Shown piece after piece: positions 17,496-25,989 of a stretch of DNA of 64,000 nt. The stretch covers positions 2,108,001 to 2,172,000 of the forward strand of contig CAVYNG010000002.1 of assembly GCA_963769905.1 (NCBI GenBank), read 5' to 3'. Each line of letters starts with the position of its first letter. Positions within the stretch are counted from its first letter, which is position 1. A program made the position numbers and the translations under genes. The notes beneath the pieces were generated by a model. That model did not search any database. It was not told the DNA's origin and saw only the letters and a list, made by a program, of their open reading frames with translations. Source of the DNA: Bog-756 sp963769905 (GTDB lineage: Bacteria; Actinomycetota; Acidimicrobiia; Acidimicrobiales; RAAP-2).

Positions 17496-17501
17496 TATGA
17501 T
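17496..17501 (+). promoter_or_regulatory. -10 box (TATGAT) of a leaderless transcript
   Basis: TATGAT is followed by 6 nt and then the ATG at 17508, the spacing expected when transcription begins at the start codon. This favours 17508 over the longer open frame that begins at 17427. Confidence 0.55.
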
Positions 17502-17507
17502 TGCGGC

Positions 17508-19637
17508 ATGGGAGCGACGGGGGGCCGGGCCGGCCCAAAAACCGACAAACCGCGGGCACTCGCCTTCTACCTACCCCAATTCCACCCCATTCCCGAAAAC
17601 GACCGATGGTGGGGCAACGGCTTCACCGAGTGGCGCAACGTCACCAAGGCCAGGCCGCTCTACCCCGGCCACCGCCAGCCCGAGGTCCCGACCGAGCTCG
17701 GCTACTACGACCTGCGGGTTCCCGAAGTGCGCGAGGCACAGGCCGCCCTGGCTGCCGAGCACGGCATTTCGGGGTTCGTCTACTACCACTACTGGTTCCA
17801 CGGTCGCCGGCTCCTCCAGCGCCCCTTCGACGAGGTGCTCGCATCGGGCTCCCCCGACTTCCCCTTCGCCTTGTGCTGGGCGAACGAGGAGTGGACCCGC
17901 AACTGGGATGCGAAGACCGGCGAGGTCTTGATGGCCCAGGAGTTCAGCGACGAGGACGACCTGGCTCATATCCGCTGGCTCTGCACCGCCTTTGCCGACG
18001 ACCGCTACATCACGATCGACGGCCGGCCGCTGATGCTGATCTACCGCGCCGGGCTGATCCCCGACATGGCGCGCACCGCGGAGATCTGGCGCACCGAGGC
18101 CCGCAGACAGGGGTTCCCGGACCTCTACCTCTGCTTCGTCGAGAGCCACGGACCACCGAAGGGCGGCCCTGGAGCGTTCGGCCTCGACGCGACGGTCGCG
18201 TTCATGCCCCTCGAGGCGCGCCGGACCTTCGCTCCGCTCGAGGCATACCGCGGGCACCGCGTTGTCGACTACGTCCGCGCGTTCGAGGCAGAGCTTCGGC
18301 GTCCGGCACCGCCGTGGAAACGCTTCCCCTCGGTCATGGTCGGGTGGGACAACACCCCCCGTCGGCGGCACGGTGCGACCGTCTACGACGGGGCCACGCC
18401 CGAGGCCTACGAGAACTGGCTCCGACGCGCGGTCGCCTCGACCGCCGGGGTACGCGACGAGGAGAACTACCTCTTCATCCTCGCGTGGAACGAGTGGGCG
18501 GAAGGAAACCACCTCGAGCCCGACGAGCACTACGGGCGCGCGTTCCTCGAGGCCACCCGGGCCGTCCTCCTCGATCCCCAGGGAGGCAGCGATCAGCGCC
18601 GCGGCGACCTGACCCCGATGCCGGACGGCGAGACGGAAGGCGAGCACGCGAGGCCCTTCGACTACGTGTATCCCTTCCGACACGACAGCGCGGTCGCCTA
18701 CGCCGCGGAGCTGGTCCGCGACCTCGGCCTCGGATCCTCCAGCGCGGTGGTCGACCTCGGCGCCGGCACCGCCGTCGTCAGCCACGTGCTGCGCGATGCC
18801 GGCGTCAACTACCACGGGCTCGAGCTCAGCTCGATCGCGGTCGACTTGATGCAAAAGGCTGGTATCCCCGCGACGAAGTGCGATCTGACCGACCTCGGCG
18901 CGCTCGAGGCCACGCTCGACGACATCGGCGACGTCGGGGCGTTCATGGCACTCGACGTGATCGAGCACCTTGTCGAGCCGCACAAGCTCCTGTCCGCTCT
19001 GTCGACCTGGTCCCTCAAGCACGGCGAGCCGACTCTCGTGGCGTCGGTGCCGAACGCCACTCACTTCGACATGGGGCTCGGTCTGCTCTGCGGCCGGTGG
19101 GTGCCGACCGACCGCGGCCTCCTCGACAGCACCCATCTTCGGTTCTTCTCGGAGGCGACGCTCGAGCGGCTCTTCGAGCGCTCCGGTTGGACCGTCGTGT
19201 CGCGACACGACTTCAGCGCGCTCCACACCGACCAGTACGCGATGGACCTCGACGACGGGCTGCCCGCCGAGATGATCGGCGCGCTCCACGTCCTGGCCGA
19301 CGCGTGTAATCCCAGCTCGAACGTGCAGCAGTTCGTCTGGTCCCTCAAGCCGGTTCCGGTCGCGGACCCGCCGGTCACCTACCTGCAGGCGACCGGCGAG
19401 CAAGGCGAGGCCCGGGTCGACGATCCCGCAGAGGACGATCCGGTGCAAGAGGCCAGCAGGTCGGTACGGAGTTATCTGGTCTCGATCGGCCTCGTGGCCA
19501 GCGAGACCAACCGTCGCGCGGCCAAGCACCTGCGCTTCGGCCTCGGTCCGAGGTGGAAGCGGACCGTCACGACGGGGCTCGAACGGTCGCCCAGGGTGGC
19601 ATCCGCGTACCGAACGGCGCGTCGCTGGCTCCCGTGA
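17508..19637 (+). CDS. WbsX-like glycosyltransferase / GH99-like domain fused to a SAM methyltransferase
   Basis: 709 residues in two parts. Residues 1-360 are WbsX-like (PF14307 type): LAFYLPQFHPIPENDRWWG, then GFTEWRNVTKARPLYPGH, FVYYHYWFHGRRLLQRPF, CWANEEWTRNWD, and the closing ILAWNEWAEGNHLEPD. These are the known hallmarks of this family in O-antigen and capsule loci. Residues from about 385 to 600 are a methyltransferase: FDYVYPFRHDSAVAY, motif I VVDLGAGTAVVSHVL, DVIEHLVEPHKLL, and the tail HLRFFSEATLERLFERSGW. The fusion suggests that one protein adds or trims a sugar and methylates it. A leaderless promoter precedes it. The sulfotransferase gene begins 8 bp after its stop. Confidence 0.85.
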   Translation: MGATGGRAGPKTDKPRALAFYLPQFHPIPENDRWWGNGFTEWRNVTKARPLYPGHRQPEVPTELGYYDLRVPEVREAQAALAAEHGISGFVYYHYWFHGRRLLQRPFDEVLASGSPDFPFALCWANEEWTRNWDAKTGEVLMAQEFSDEDDLAHIRWLCTAFADDRYITIDGRPLMLIYRAGLIPDMARTAEIWRTEARRQGFPDLYLCFVESHGPPKGGPGAFGLDATVAFMPLEARRTFAPLEAYRGHRVVDYVRAFEAELRRPAPPWKRFPSVMVGWDNTPRRRHGATVYDGATPEAYENWLRRAVASTAGVRDEENYLFILAWNEWAEGNHLEPDEHYGRAFLEATRAVLLDPQGGSDQRRGDLTPMPDGETEGEHARPFDYVYPFRHDSAVAYAAELVRDLGLGSSSAVVDLGAGTAVVSHVLRDAGVNYHGLELSSIAVDLMQKAGIPATKCDLTDLGALEATLDDIGDVGAFMALDVIEHLVEPHKLLSALSTWSLKHGEPTLVASVPNATHFDMGLGLLCGRWVPTDRGLLDSTHLRFFSEATLERLFERSGWTVVSRHDFSALHTDQYAMDLDDGLPAEMIGALHVLADACNPSSNVQQFVWSLKPVPVADPPVTYLQATGEQGEARVDDPAEDDPVQEASRSVRSYLVSIGLVASETNRRAAKHLRFGLGPRWKRTVTTGLERSPRVASAYRTARRWLP

Positions 19638-19644
19638 CACTTCC

Positions 19645-20682
19645 GTGATCGACCGACACAGCCCCGGTCCGTGGGTGCTGGTGGTGGGGATGCACCGAAG
19701 TGGGACCTCGGCGGTGACCGGGGCGTTGGCCGCAACCGGGCTGCAGAAGTGTCACCCGGACGATCGGGTGGAGTGGGCGGAGAGCAACCCCGAGCACTGG
19801 GAGAGCCTCTCCCTCGCCCTCTACGACGAGGACCTGCTGGCCCGCTTCGACGGCAGCTGGGACGCCCCACCCGAGCTGCCCGGCGGATGGCAGCACCGCC
19901 CGGAGGTCCTCGGCGCGCCCGACCCGACCGCGGTGCTCGCGACCGCCTACCCGGGGTCGGGTCCCTCGGTCTGGAAGGACCCCCGTCTCTGCCTCGTCCT
20001 GCCGTTCTGGCGCGACGTGCTCGTCTCGCCGGTCGCCGCGGTGTTCGTGTGGCGATCGCCGATCGCGGTCGCGCGCTCGCTCCTCGAGCGCGACGGGATG
20101 CCCCTCCCCGATGGCCTCGCGCTCTGGGAGCGCTACAACCGCTCCGCCGTCGACGCACTCGACGGTGTCGACACCTTCGTCCTCGACTACGAGTCGGTCG
20201 TCGAGGACACGAAGGCGAGCCTCGGCGACCTCCTCTCGTGGCTCGGCTCACTGGATCAGTTCGCCGATTCGTCTGTGCACTGGGACCTCGACGCCGTCAC
20301 GGCTTCGATCGCCGGCGAGCTCGCCCACCACGCGAGCGAAGGGCGAGTGGATTCCCCCACTGGCTGTCTCCCCGAACAGCGCGAGCTCACCGGCTTCCTC
20401 GCCGCGTCCCGCGGTGGCCACTGCCCGTTCGTGCCGAGGCTCCCCTGCGAAGAGTCCCCCTGGACGAGTTCGATCCTGCGATTGCGCCACAAGCTGAGCG
20501 CTCCGAACCGCGAGCTCGACGCCGCGGTCGAACTGCTCCGACTCACCAGGCTCGACCTCGAGGGAAGGCTGGACATCGCCCAGCGCGAGCTGGCCAACCT
20601 GAAGGCATCATCGAGCTGGCGGCTGACCGCGCCCTTGCGCGCGGTCAGTGTGTCGCTGGCGAAGCGGCGGACCTCCCGATAG
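19645..20682 (+). CDS. Sulfotransferase-family protein with C-terminal coiled coil (1 of 7 in the window)
   Basis: Would move sulfate from PAPS to a glycan hydroxyl. The 5'-phosphosulfate loop is GMHRSGTS (15-22). The 3'-phosphate region is FVWRSPIAVARSLLERDG (about 133-150), and DPRLCLVLPFW lies between. Residues about 285-325 look like a coiled coil (LDLEGRLDIAQRELANLK). The closing SSWRLTAPLRA is a motif more often seen at the ends of glycosyltransferases in such loci. Starts at GTG 19645, directly after the WbsX-methyltransferase gene, so co-transcribed with it. The acceptor is unknown. Confidence 0.8.
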   Translation: MIDRHSPGPWVLVVGMHRSGTSAVTGALAATGLQKCHPDDRVEWAESNPEHWESLSLALYDEDLLARFDGSWDAPPELPGGWQHRPEVLGAPDPTAVLATAYPGSGPSVWKDPRLCLVLPFWRDVLVSPVAAVFVWRSPIAVARSLLERDGMPLPDGLALWERYNRSAVDALDGVDTFVLDYESVVEDTKASLGDLLSWLGSLDQFADSSVHWDLDAVTASIAGELAHHASEGRVDSPTGCLPEQRELTGFLAASRGGHCPFVPRLPCEESPWTSSILRLRHKLSAPNRELDAAVELLRLTRLDLEGRLDIAQRELANLKASSSWRLTAPLRAVSVSLAKRRTSR

Positions 20683-20704
20683 CTCGCCGAACCAGCCGGC
20701 GAGA

Positions 20705-21550
20705 TCACCCGGAAGGACCGTCCGGTGACGCGGTGCGCTCCTGCATCGGCTCGACGGGGAACCGGATGCCGAGGTTGCCGCGCGCACCGTCCCACAGTCC
20801 TCTTGCGATAACCGCCGCTCGCTGTGTCCGGCCTGCCCCCTCGCGCAAGAGCGCCCTCGCGACGAGCTTCGAGACGCTGCGCGGGTAGCGCCCGACTCTT
20901 CGCTTGACGTGCAGGTGCACCCAGAGCATGTTGCGGGCCTCGTAGTAGTACTTCCAGAGCGGGACGGTGTCGTTCTGGCGAACGGCGTCGTGGTAGACGA
21001 CCGCGTGCTCGACGACACGTCGCTCGTAGCCGGCGGCCGGAATGCGCGACTGGAGGTACTCGGTGTCCTCCGCCCACCAGAACAGCTCCGCCTTCGGCAC
21101 ACCGACCGTGGCGACGATCTGGCGCGAGACGACGAAGCCGCACCAGGACGGCCACACCCCGTAGGAGCCGTCCGTCTGCTGCGAGACCGGAAAGACGAAT
21201 GCCGACTCGGGTGTTTGCTCAGCCGCGGCCCACAGGCGCTCGAGGCAGTGCACTTCGGGTCGCATGTCGTCGTCGAGGACCCATGCGTGGCTGCAGCCCG
21301 ATGCGAGGAACTCCTCGAATGCCTGCGCGTAACCGCCCGCCGGGCCGGTATTGACCTCCGAGCGCACGATTGTGACGGTGGGCCGGGGCGTCGGCCAGCC
21401 GACCGGCTCGACCGGCGGGTTGCTCGCGTTGTCCACCACCAGCACCGCCTCGGGAGGAGAGGACTGGCCCGCGATGGCCTCGAGGCATCGCCGCAGCGAC
21501 TCGGGGGCGTTGTGGGTCAGGATCAGCGCCACGATGCTCCGATCGGCCAT
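20705..21550 (-). CDS. Family 2 glycosyltransferase (rhamnosyl/galactofuranosyl-transferase-like)
   Basis: 281 residues, GT-A fold. Key stretches are ALILTHNAPESLRRCLEAI, AVLVVDNASNPPVEPV, NTGPAGGYAQAFEEFL and the metal site WVLDDDMRPE, with FWWAEDTEYLQSRI as the acceptor/base region. NTGPAGG plus DDD plus W-x-EDxE is typical of the GlfT/RfbN-like branch, which adds furanose or rhamnose units to lipid-linked chains. Transcribed away from the zinc-ribbon methyltransferase gene start but on the same strand, 16 bp after its stop, so both likely share one mRNA. Convergent with the sulfotransferase at 19645. Confidence 0.85.
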   Translation of the reverse strand: MADRSIVALILTHNAPESLRRCLEAIAGQSSPPEAVLVVDNASNPPVEPVGWPTPRPTVTIVRSEVNTGPAGGYAQAFEEFLASGCSHAWVLDDDMRPEVHCLERLWAAAEQTPESAFVFPVSQQTDGSYGVWPSWCGFVVSRQIVATVGVPKAELFWWAEDTEYLQSRIPAAGYERRVVEHAVVYHDAVRQNDTVPLWKYYYEARNMLWVHLHVKRRVGRYPRSVSKLVARALLREGAGRTQRAAVIARGLWDGARGNLGIRFPVEPMQERTASPDGPSG

Positions 21551-21566
21551 CTCCGACCCTCTGCGC

Positions 21567-22520
21567 TCAGGGCCGGTGGGCCAGGACGAACCAACCGGTC
21601 TCGTCGCGGGCCGCGTCGACGACCAAACCGGCGCCGGCGAACCAGGGGGCGAGCTCCTCCCACACGTAGCGGTGCTCGACGGGCGCGCTCAGGCGGTCGA
21701 AGGTGTCGAGGACGAGGCTGCGCAACGGCTTGCCGCGGTAGGCGTCCATCGGCAGTCGGGACAGCCCCTGCACCCCCCGCCGGTCACCGATCGAGCCGGG
21801 TACGACCACCCCGTAATAGAGGCAGACCGCGATCGGAACGCTCAGCGCCTTCAACAGCCGGTGCGGGACGCGGACGGTGACCGTCCGGAGCATGGCGGCG
21901 AGCCGGAGGGCGATGGCGCGGAGCCCGGGGGTCGATGGGCGGCTGTAGAGGTAGAGGAGGATCTGGCCGCCCGGGGCGAGGTAGGTGAGCAGTCGGTCGA
22001 ACCCGGCTCTCGGGTCGTCGAGGTGGTGGAGCACGCCGAGGCTGGCGACGAAGTCGAAGCTCGCGGGAGCGAACGGGGCGTCGCGCAGATCCGACTTGAC
22101 CACCAGCACCGACGGGAATTCGGCGAGGTTCCGCGCGGCCGCCTCGACCGCCGCCGAGCCGTCGAGCGCCGCCGTCGCACGAAGGTGCGTTGCCAGGACA
22201 CGCGTGTACCGGCCCTTCCCACAACCGGCGTCGAGCCCGATCTTGCCGGCGAGCGTCGTGAGGTCGACATCGCGGAAGTAGACCTCGGCGAACCCCTCGT
22301 CCTCCTCGCGCACGTCGTCGAAGCTCGTCCACTCGAAGCCGAAGCTGGCGAAGGTCCGCTCGGTCGAACCCGGGCCGGACCTCCCTCGGGAACAGTCCAG
22401 ATAGCCCCGCTCGACCGAGTAGCGGTGGCCCGAAGGGCAGAGCACCTCGCCCCCTTCGTCGTCGAGAGTCTTCCCACAGGCCGGGCACCGGAGGCGCTCG
22501 ACGATGTCGCCCGGAATCAC
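21567..22520 (-). CDS. Class I SAM methyltransferase with N-terminal zinc ribbon
   Basis: 317 residues. A Trm112-like zinc ribbon at the start has LRCPACGKTL (Cys12, Cys15), VLCPSGHRYSVERGYLDC and a second pair of metal ligands. The methyltransferase domain follows with GLDAGCGKGRYTRVL (about 93-107), ALDGS, and SFDFVASLGVLHHLDDP. Zinc-ribbon methyltransferases of this form are frequent in glycan clusters. GTG 22520 has a GGGGGG ribosome site. GTG 22565, in frame, lies 14 nt after a TAGTGT box and is the alternative start. The long open frame further upstream is antisense to the next gene and not coding. Confidence 0.85.
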   Translation of the reverse strand: MIPGDIVERLRCPACGKTLDDEGGEVLCPSGHRYSVERGYLDCSRGRSGPGSTERTFASFGFEWTSFDDVREEDEGFAEVYFRDVDLTTLAGKIGLDAGCGKGRYTRVLATHLRATAALDGSAAVEAAARNLAEFPSVLVVKSDLRDAPFAPASFDFVASLGVLHHLDDPRAGFDRLLTYLAPGGQILLYLYSRPSTPGLRAIALRLAAMLRTVTVRVPHRLLKALSVPIAVCLYYGVVVPGSIGDRRGVQGLSRLPMDAYRGKPLRSLVLDTFDRLSAPVEHRYVWEELAPWFAGAGLVVDAARDETGWFVLAHRP

Positions 22521-22579
22521 CTTCAAACCCCCCGTGGGCACAGGTCCGACCCTGCTCGCGGACACGACGACGACGCGAG

Positions 22580-22585
22580 ACACTA
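22580..22585 (-). promoter_or_regulatory. -10 box (TAGTGT) for the zinc-ribbon methyltransferase / GT2 unit
   Basis: TAGTGT followed by CTCGCG on the minus strand. A start site about 7 nt on would give a short leader to GTG 22565 or about 50 nt to GTG 22520. Confidence 0.4.
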
Positions 22586-22604
22586 GTGCGGCAGACCCCC
22601 TCGT

Positions 22605-22610
22605 TATCAT
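22605..22610 (+). promoter_or_regulatory. -10 box (TATCAT) before a leaderless mini-ORF
   Basis: TATCAT lies 8 nt before the GTG at 22619, divergent from the minus-strand TAGTGT box 20 bp away. Confidence 0.4.
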
Positions 22611-22618
22611 GAGCGCCT

Positions 22619-22681
22619 GTGAGGGGGCCGGCGAGGATCGTGACGTGCCGGGTCGGGCCACTCCTCCGCGGCGGGACCTGA
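22619..22681 (+). CDS. Leaderless upstream mini-ORF (20 codons)
   Basis: GTG 22619 opens a 20-codon frame beginning VRGPARIVTC and ending in TGA 22679-22681, four bases before the GTG of the GT2 gene at 22686. This is the same geometry as the mini-ORF at 2883, which also begins VRG. Coupled re-initiation is plausible. Translation is not shown. Confidence 0.35.
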   Translation: MRGPARIVTCRVGPLLRGGT

Positions 22682-22685
22682 GCGC

Positions 22686-23618
22686 GTGCCGACCCATCTG
22701 CTGAGCGTCGTGATGCCGACACACAACCGGGCCGGCCTGCTCGAGCGCGCCGCCCGGTCGGTCCTCGACCAGGACGTGACCGACATCGAGCTGGTCATCG
22801 TCGACGACGCCTCCACCGACGCCACCTCCGATGTCGCCGACCGCCTCTCGTGCGACCGGCGGGTGATGGTCCTCCACAACCCCGAGTCCCTCGGGCCCGG
22901 GGGCAGCCGTAATTGCGGGATCGCCGCCGCACGCGGCGACTTGCTCGGCTTCTGCGACGACGACGACACCTGGCTGCCCGGAGCGGCCACGACCGTCCTC
23001 GACCGCTTCGACGACGACCCGCGGGTGGGCGTGGTGTCGGCCTGGCACCGGGTCGTCCACGAACCGGGAGGCCGGACCGCGGTCTTCCGAGGTCCGCTCC
23101 GCTACGGCCCCGACCAGCTCCTCTGGTTCGACTTCATCGCGCTGCCCTTCGGGGTCATCCGGCGTGAGTTGTTCGGACCCGATCTCGCGGTCGACCCGGC
23201 GCTGCCCTCCTGCGAGGACTGGGACCTCTGGTTGCGCTGCGCGCAAGCCCGTCCGATCTGCACCGTGCCCTCGGTTCTCTACGCGTACCACCAGCACCGG
23301 GGATCGCGGGTCACGAGGGAGGGCTCCGCGTTCGTCGAGGGCAGGCGGCGATTCCTCGAGAAGCACAAGGGGTCGATGTCCCGGCCGTGCCGGATCTACC
23401 ACCAGCTCGTCGTGGCCCAGCTCGCCGGCGGGCGCCCCGCGGTGGCCGAGCGTCTCGCGGGCGCCCGTCGCACACCGTTCGCCGCGGCGGTCGCGGCCGC
23501 CGTCCTCGGCACGGGGGCGATGGCCAGCGCGATCGCCACCCGCCGCCGCGACCCCGGTCTGCCCGCAAGGGTGACCGGCGCCCTGCTCGGCGCCGGTCGC
23601 GTGAGACAATTCGCGTGA
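22686..23618 (+). CDS. Family 2 glycosyltransferase
   Basis: 310 residues, GT-A fold. LSVVMPTHNRAGLLERAARS and LVIVDDASTDATSDVAD bind the nucleotide. GGSRNCGIAAARGDLLGFCD leads into the metal site CDDDDTW, and CEDWDLWLRCAQARP is the ED catalytic-base region. This is the classic WcaA/GT2 pattern, so donor and linkage cannot be told. It starts at GTG four bases after the upstream mini-ORF. Five bases separate it from the next sulfotransferase gene, so both are on one mRNA. Confidence 0.87.
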   Translation: MPTHLLSVVMPTHNRAGLLERAARSVLDQDVTDIELVIVDDASTDATSDVADRLSCDRRVMVLHNPESLGPGGSRNCGIAAARGDLLGFCDDDDTWLPGAATTVLDRFDDDPRVGVVSAWHRVVHEPGGRTAVFRGPLRYGPDQLLWFDFIALPFGVIRRELFGPDLAVDPALPSCEDWDLWLRCAQARPICTVPSVLYAYHQHRGSRVTREGSAFVEGRRRFLEKHKGSMSRPCRIYHQLVVAQLAGGRPAVAERLAGARRTPFAAAVAAAVLGTGAMASAIATRRRDPGLPARVTGALLGAGRVRQFA

Positions 23619-23622
23619 CACA

Positions 23623-24582
23623 ATGAGCGCGGTGCGACCGATCCTGATCGTTGGTCTCCCGAGGTCGGGTACCACCTGGACGATGCGGGCGCTCGCCTGC
23701 GCTCCCGGCACGTGCGCCATCTCCGAACCCGACAACGAGGAGAAGCAGCCCCCCGCGATCCACGCCAAGGCGAAGGTCGGGAGGTACCCGGTGCTCGGGC
23801 CGGAGAGCACCGCCCCGAAGGCCTACCGTCGGCTGTGGGAGTGGATCCTCGCCGGTGCCGGCGAGAGCCGCCGCTCGACCTTCGTGCGCCACATGCTCGG
23901 ACCGGGCTCGGTCGGGCGGCACTACGAGGGGAGGCTCAATCCGGTGACGTGGACCGCGGCGACGATCGCCCGCAATCCCAAGGTGCCGCCGGACAACGTC
24001 TGGGCGCGCTTCGTGGTCAAATCCATCCACGCGCAGCTGGCCGTCGAATGGCTGGCAGCCGAGTTCGACTTCGACGTGGTGCTGCTGCTCCGCCACCCGG
24101 CGAACGTCCTCGCGAGCTGGATCGAGGTCAACCTGAAGGACTCACGGAACTCGACGATCGAGAACCGCCCCGAAATCCGCGCGCGCTACGTCGAGCCCTG
24201 GGGTGTGCCGCTCCCCGGGGACGACCCGGTGGAGCGGATGAGCTGGCGCATCGGCTTGCTGATCGCAGCGCTCGAGGACGCGCACAGCCGCCATCCCGAG
24301 TGGCACCTCCGCACCCACGAGGATCTCTGCACCGACACGGTCGCCGGGTTCCGCAACCTCTACGCCGACCTCGGGCTCGAGTGGGGGACCGCCGCCGAGG
24401 AGTTCCTCGCGGGTCACGATCGGCCCGGCTCGGGCTTCGTCATCGACCGAGTCGCCTCGGAGCTCTCCGACTCGTGGCAGCGCAAGCTCGACGATCAGCA
24501 GCTCGCCACCCTCCGGCGCATGCTCGATCGCTTCCCGATCACCTCGTGGAGAAGCGAGGACTTCGCACGGTCGAGCCGCTGA
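23623..24582 (+). CDS. Sulfotransferase-family protein (2 of 7)
   Basis: 319 residues. The PAPS loop is GLPRSGTTWT (10-19). VVLLLRHPANVLASWIEVNL (about 146-165) is the 3'-phosphate binding strand-helix, and WHLRTHEDLCTD is the conserved H-x-ED-type segment. This branch resembles large sulfotransferases (Sulfotransfer_3 type). It is translationally close to the GT2 gene upstream, which suggests that the sulfated residue is the one that GT2 adds. Confidence 0.8.
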   Translation: MSAVRPILIVGLPRSGTTWTMRALACAPGTCAISEPDNEEKQPPAIHAKAKVGRYPVLGPESTAPKAYRRLWEWILAGAGESRRSTFVRHMLGPGSVGRHYEGRLNPVTWTAATIARNPKVPPDNVWARFVVKSIHAQLAVEWLAAEFDFDVVLLLRHPANVLASWIEVNLKDSRNSTIENRPEIRARYVEPWGVPLPGDDPVERMSWRIGLLIAALEDAHSRHPEWHLRTHEDLCTDTVAGFRNLYADLGLEWGTAAEEFLAGHDRPGSGFVIDRVASELSDSWQRKLDDQQLATLRRMLDRFPITSWRSEDFARSSR

Positions 24583-24596
24583 GCGGCGCGCGGCCG

Positions 24597-25253
24597 TCAG
24601 CTCCCTTCCGCGCCCGCCACCGTCCGCGGAGCGGCTGCCCGCCTGTAGTGGACGACGTGTCCGGCGCGATCCAGTGGGAAGATCTCGTCGACCACGAGCC
24701 CGGCCTCCCCTGCCAGTCGGTGGAGATCGGAGGGGCGGTAGCCGTGCACCCCCACTCCCCGGGCGCCGTAACGGAGCTTTCGCAGATCGAGCCGTAGGCC
24801 GGGCGAGGGGAACGACGCGACCACGTGCTCGGCCGCCCTTCCCATCCGGGTGAGCAGCTCGGCGGGCGTCGCGACGTAGTCGAAGACACCGAGCGCCACC
24901 GCCACGTCGTAGCAGTCGACCTCGGTCAGCGCCTCCCAACCGCGACGTTCGACCTCGACCATCCCGGGGAGGGCATCCGCCTGTCTGCGGGCGAGCTCGA
25001 CCATCGCCTCGGCAGGGTCGATTCCGGTCACGTGGACCCCCTTGGCCGCGAGCGGGGCGAACAGCGGCCCGCTCCCGCACCCGACGTCGAGGACCCGCTT
25101 CGCGCCAGTGGCGAGGCTCACCTCGACCGCCAGGCGGAGGCGGTCGAAGAGCGGTCCCCGACCGAGGACCCTCGCGACCGACTCGCTCGAGTAGAACGCC
25201 GCGAATCGCCCGGCGCGCCGGTGGAAGTAGGTCTGGAAGTCACCGCTCGACAT
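24597..25253 (-). CDS. Class I SAM-dependent methyltransferase
   Basis: 218 residues from ATG 25253 (MSSGDFQTYF). Motif I is RVLDVGCGSGPLFAPLA, the acidic end of strand 2 is VTGIDPAEAMVELARRQ, and the later part has DVAVALGVFDYVATPAELL and a closing GHVVHYRRAA. The family is often paired with a deacetylase in polysaccharide loci. It overlaps the deacetylase gene by 14 bp. An ATG at 25274 is a second start option. Small-molecule or sugar methylation is inferred. Confidence 0.82.
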   Translation of the reverse strand: MSSGDFQTYFHRRAGRFAAFYSSESVARVLGRGPLFDRLRLAVEVSLATGAKRVLDVGCGSGPLFAPLAAKGVHVTGIDPAEAMVELARRQADALPGMVEVERRGWEALTEVDCYDVAVALGVFDYVATPAELLTRMGRAAEHVVASFPSPGLRLDLRKLRYGARGVGVHGYRPSDLHRLAGEAGLVVDEIFPLDRAGHVVHYRRAAAPRTVAGAEGS

Positions 25254-25989
25254 GACCACATGCCTTGCTTCCATACCGGTTGAGCACCTGTGAGAACACC
25301 GTGACAATCCTTTTGCGCCCGAGCACCTGCTTGGCCACTGCAAGGGAACGGACCCCGCGTGCGGGCGGGAGGGTCGCCCCGAAGTCGTAGGAATGGTAAT
25401 AGAGCACCGAGGGCCCGGCTGAGGAGCCCACCGCGGCACGCAGCGCGGCCAGCGGCACGACGCGTTGGTAGCTCCCACCGCCGATCGGGAATCCGTGGGT
25501 GGTGAGGACCGGCAGCTCCCTGATCGGCGAACCGTCGCCGACGCAGTGGGTGTCGGAGACGTAGCCGAAGCCTGCCGTCGCCAATGCGTCGCGGAACCCG
25601 GCGAGCCCGAGTGTCGTGGGCACGTCGAAGCGCGGTGAGCGGAAGCCGCGCACAGGCTTCTGGAGCCGGTCCTCCACCATCTCGCGCCCGCGGCGCAGCC
25701 AGTCGACGAGCGCGGCTCGTTCGTCGGGAAGGCGACCGTGGTCGGGCCCGTGGCTCGCGATCTCGTGACCGGCACCGGCCAGCTCGACGAGCTCGGCCGC
25801 GACTGTCGCCGCGTAGTTGCCCACCACGAAGAGGGTGACCGTCGAGCCCCGGCTCGTCGCGAGCAGCGAGACGAGGTCCGAAAGCCCGCTTCGCGCGTCC
25901 GGCGGCCGCGGGATCGGTTCGCCGAGCACGGCCATGCCGTCGTACCAGTCCTCGACGTCCACCGTGAGGCACACCGCATCTGCGCTCAT
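25240..25989 (-). CDS. Polysaccharide deacetylase (NodB-like, PEP-CTERM/DUF3473-type)
   Basis: 249 residues. NodB motif 1 is LTVDVEDWYDGM, motif 2 the metal-binding GHEIASHGPDHGRL, and motif 3 VRGFRSPRFDVP. The rest (TAGFGYVSDTHCVGDGS, LPVLTTHGFPIGGGSY, SVLYYHSYDF) matches the cytoplasmic-looking exopolysaccharide branch, without a signal peptide. It would remove N-acetyl groups from a sugar intermediate. Its ATG overlaps the upstream GT4 stop (ATGA), and its end overlaps the methyltransferase, so the three genes are one operon. Confidence 0.88.
   Translation of the reverse strand: MSADAVCLTVDVEDWYDGMAVLGEPIPRPPDARSGLSDLVSLLATSRGSTVTLFVVGNYAATVAAELVELAGAGHEIASHGPDHGRLPDERAALVDWLRRGREMVEDRLQKPVRGFRSPRFDVPTTLGLAGFRDALATAGFGYVSDTHCVGDGSPIRELPVLTTHGFPIGGGSYQRVVPLAALRAAVGSSAGPSVLYYHSYDFGATLPPARGVRSLAVAKQVLGRKRIVTVFSQVLNRYGSKACGHVER

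Noticed and set aside
22521..23810. Extension of the zinc-ribbon methyltransferase frame to 747 codons
   Set aside because: It runs antisense through a clear family 2 glycosyltransferase gene, and the added part has no protein-like motif.
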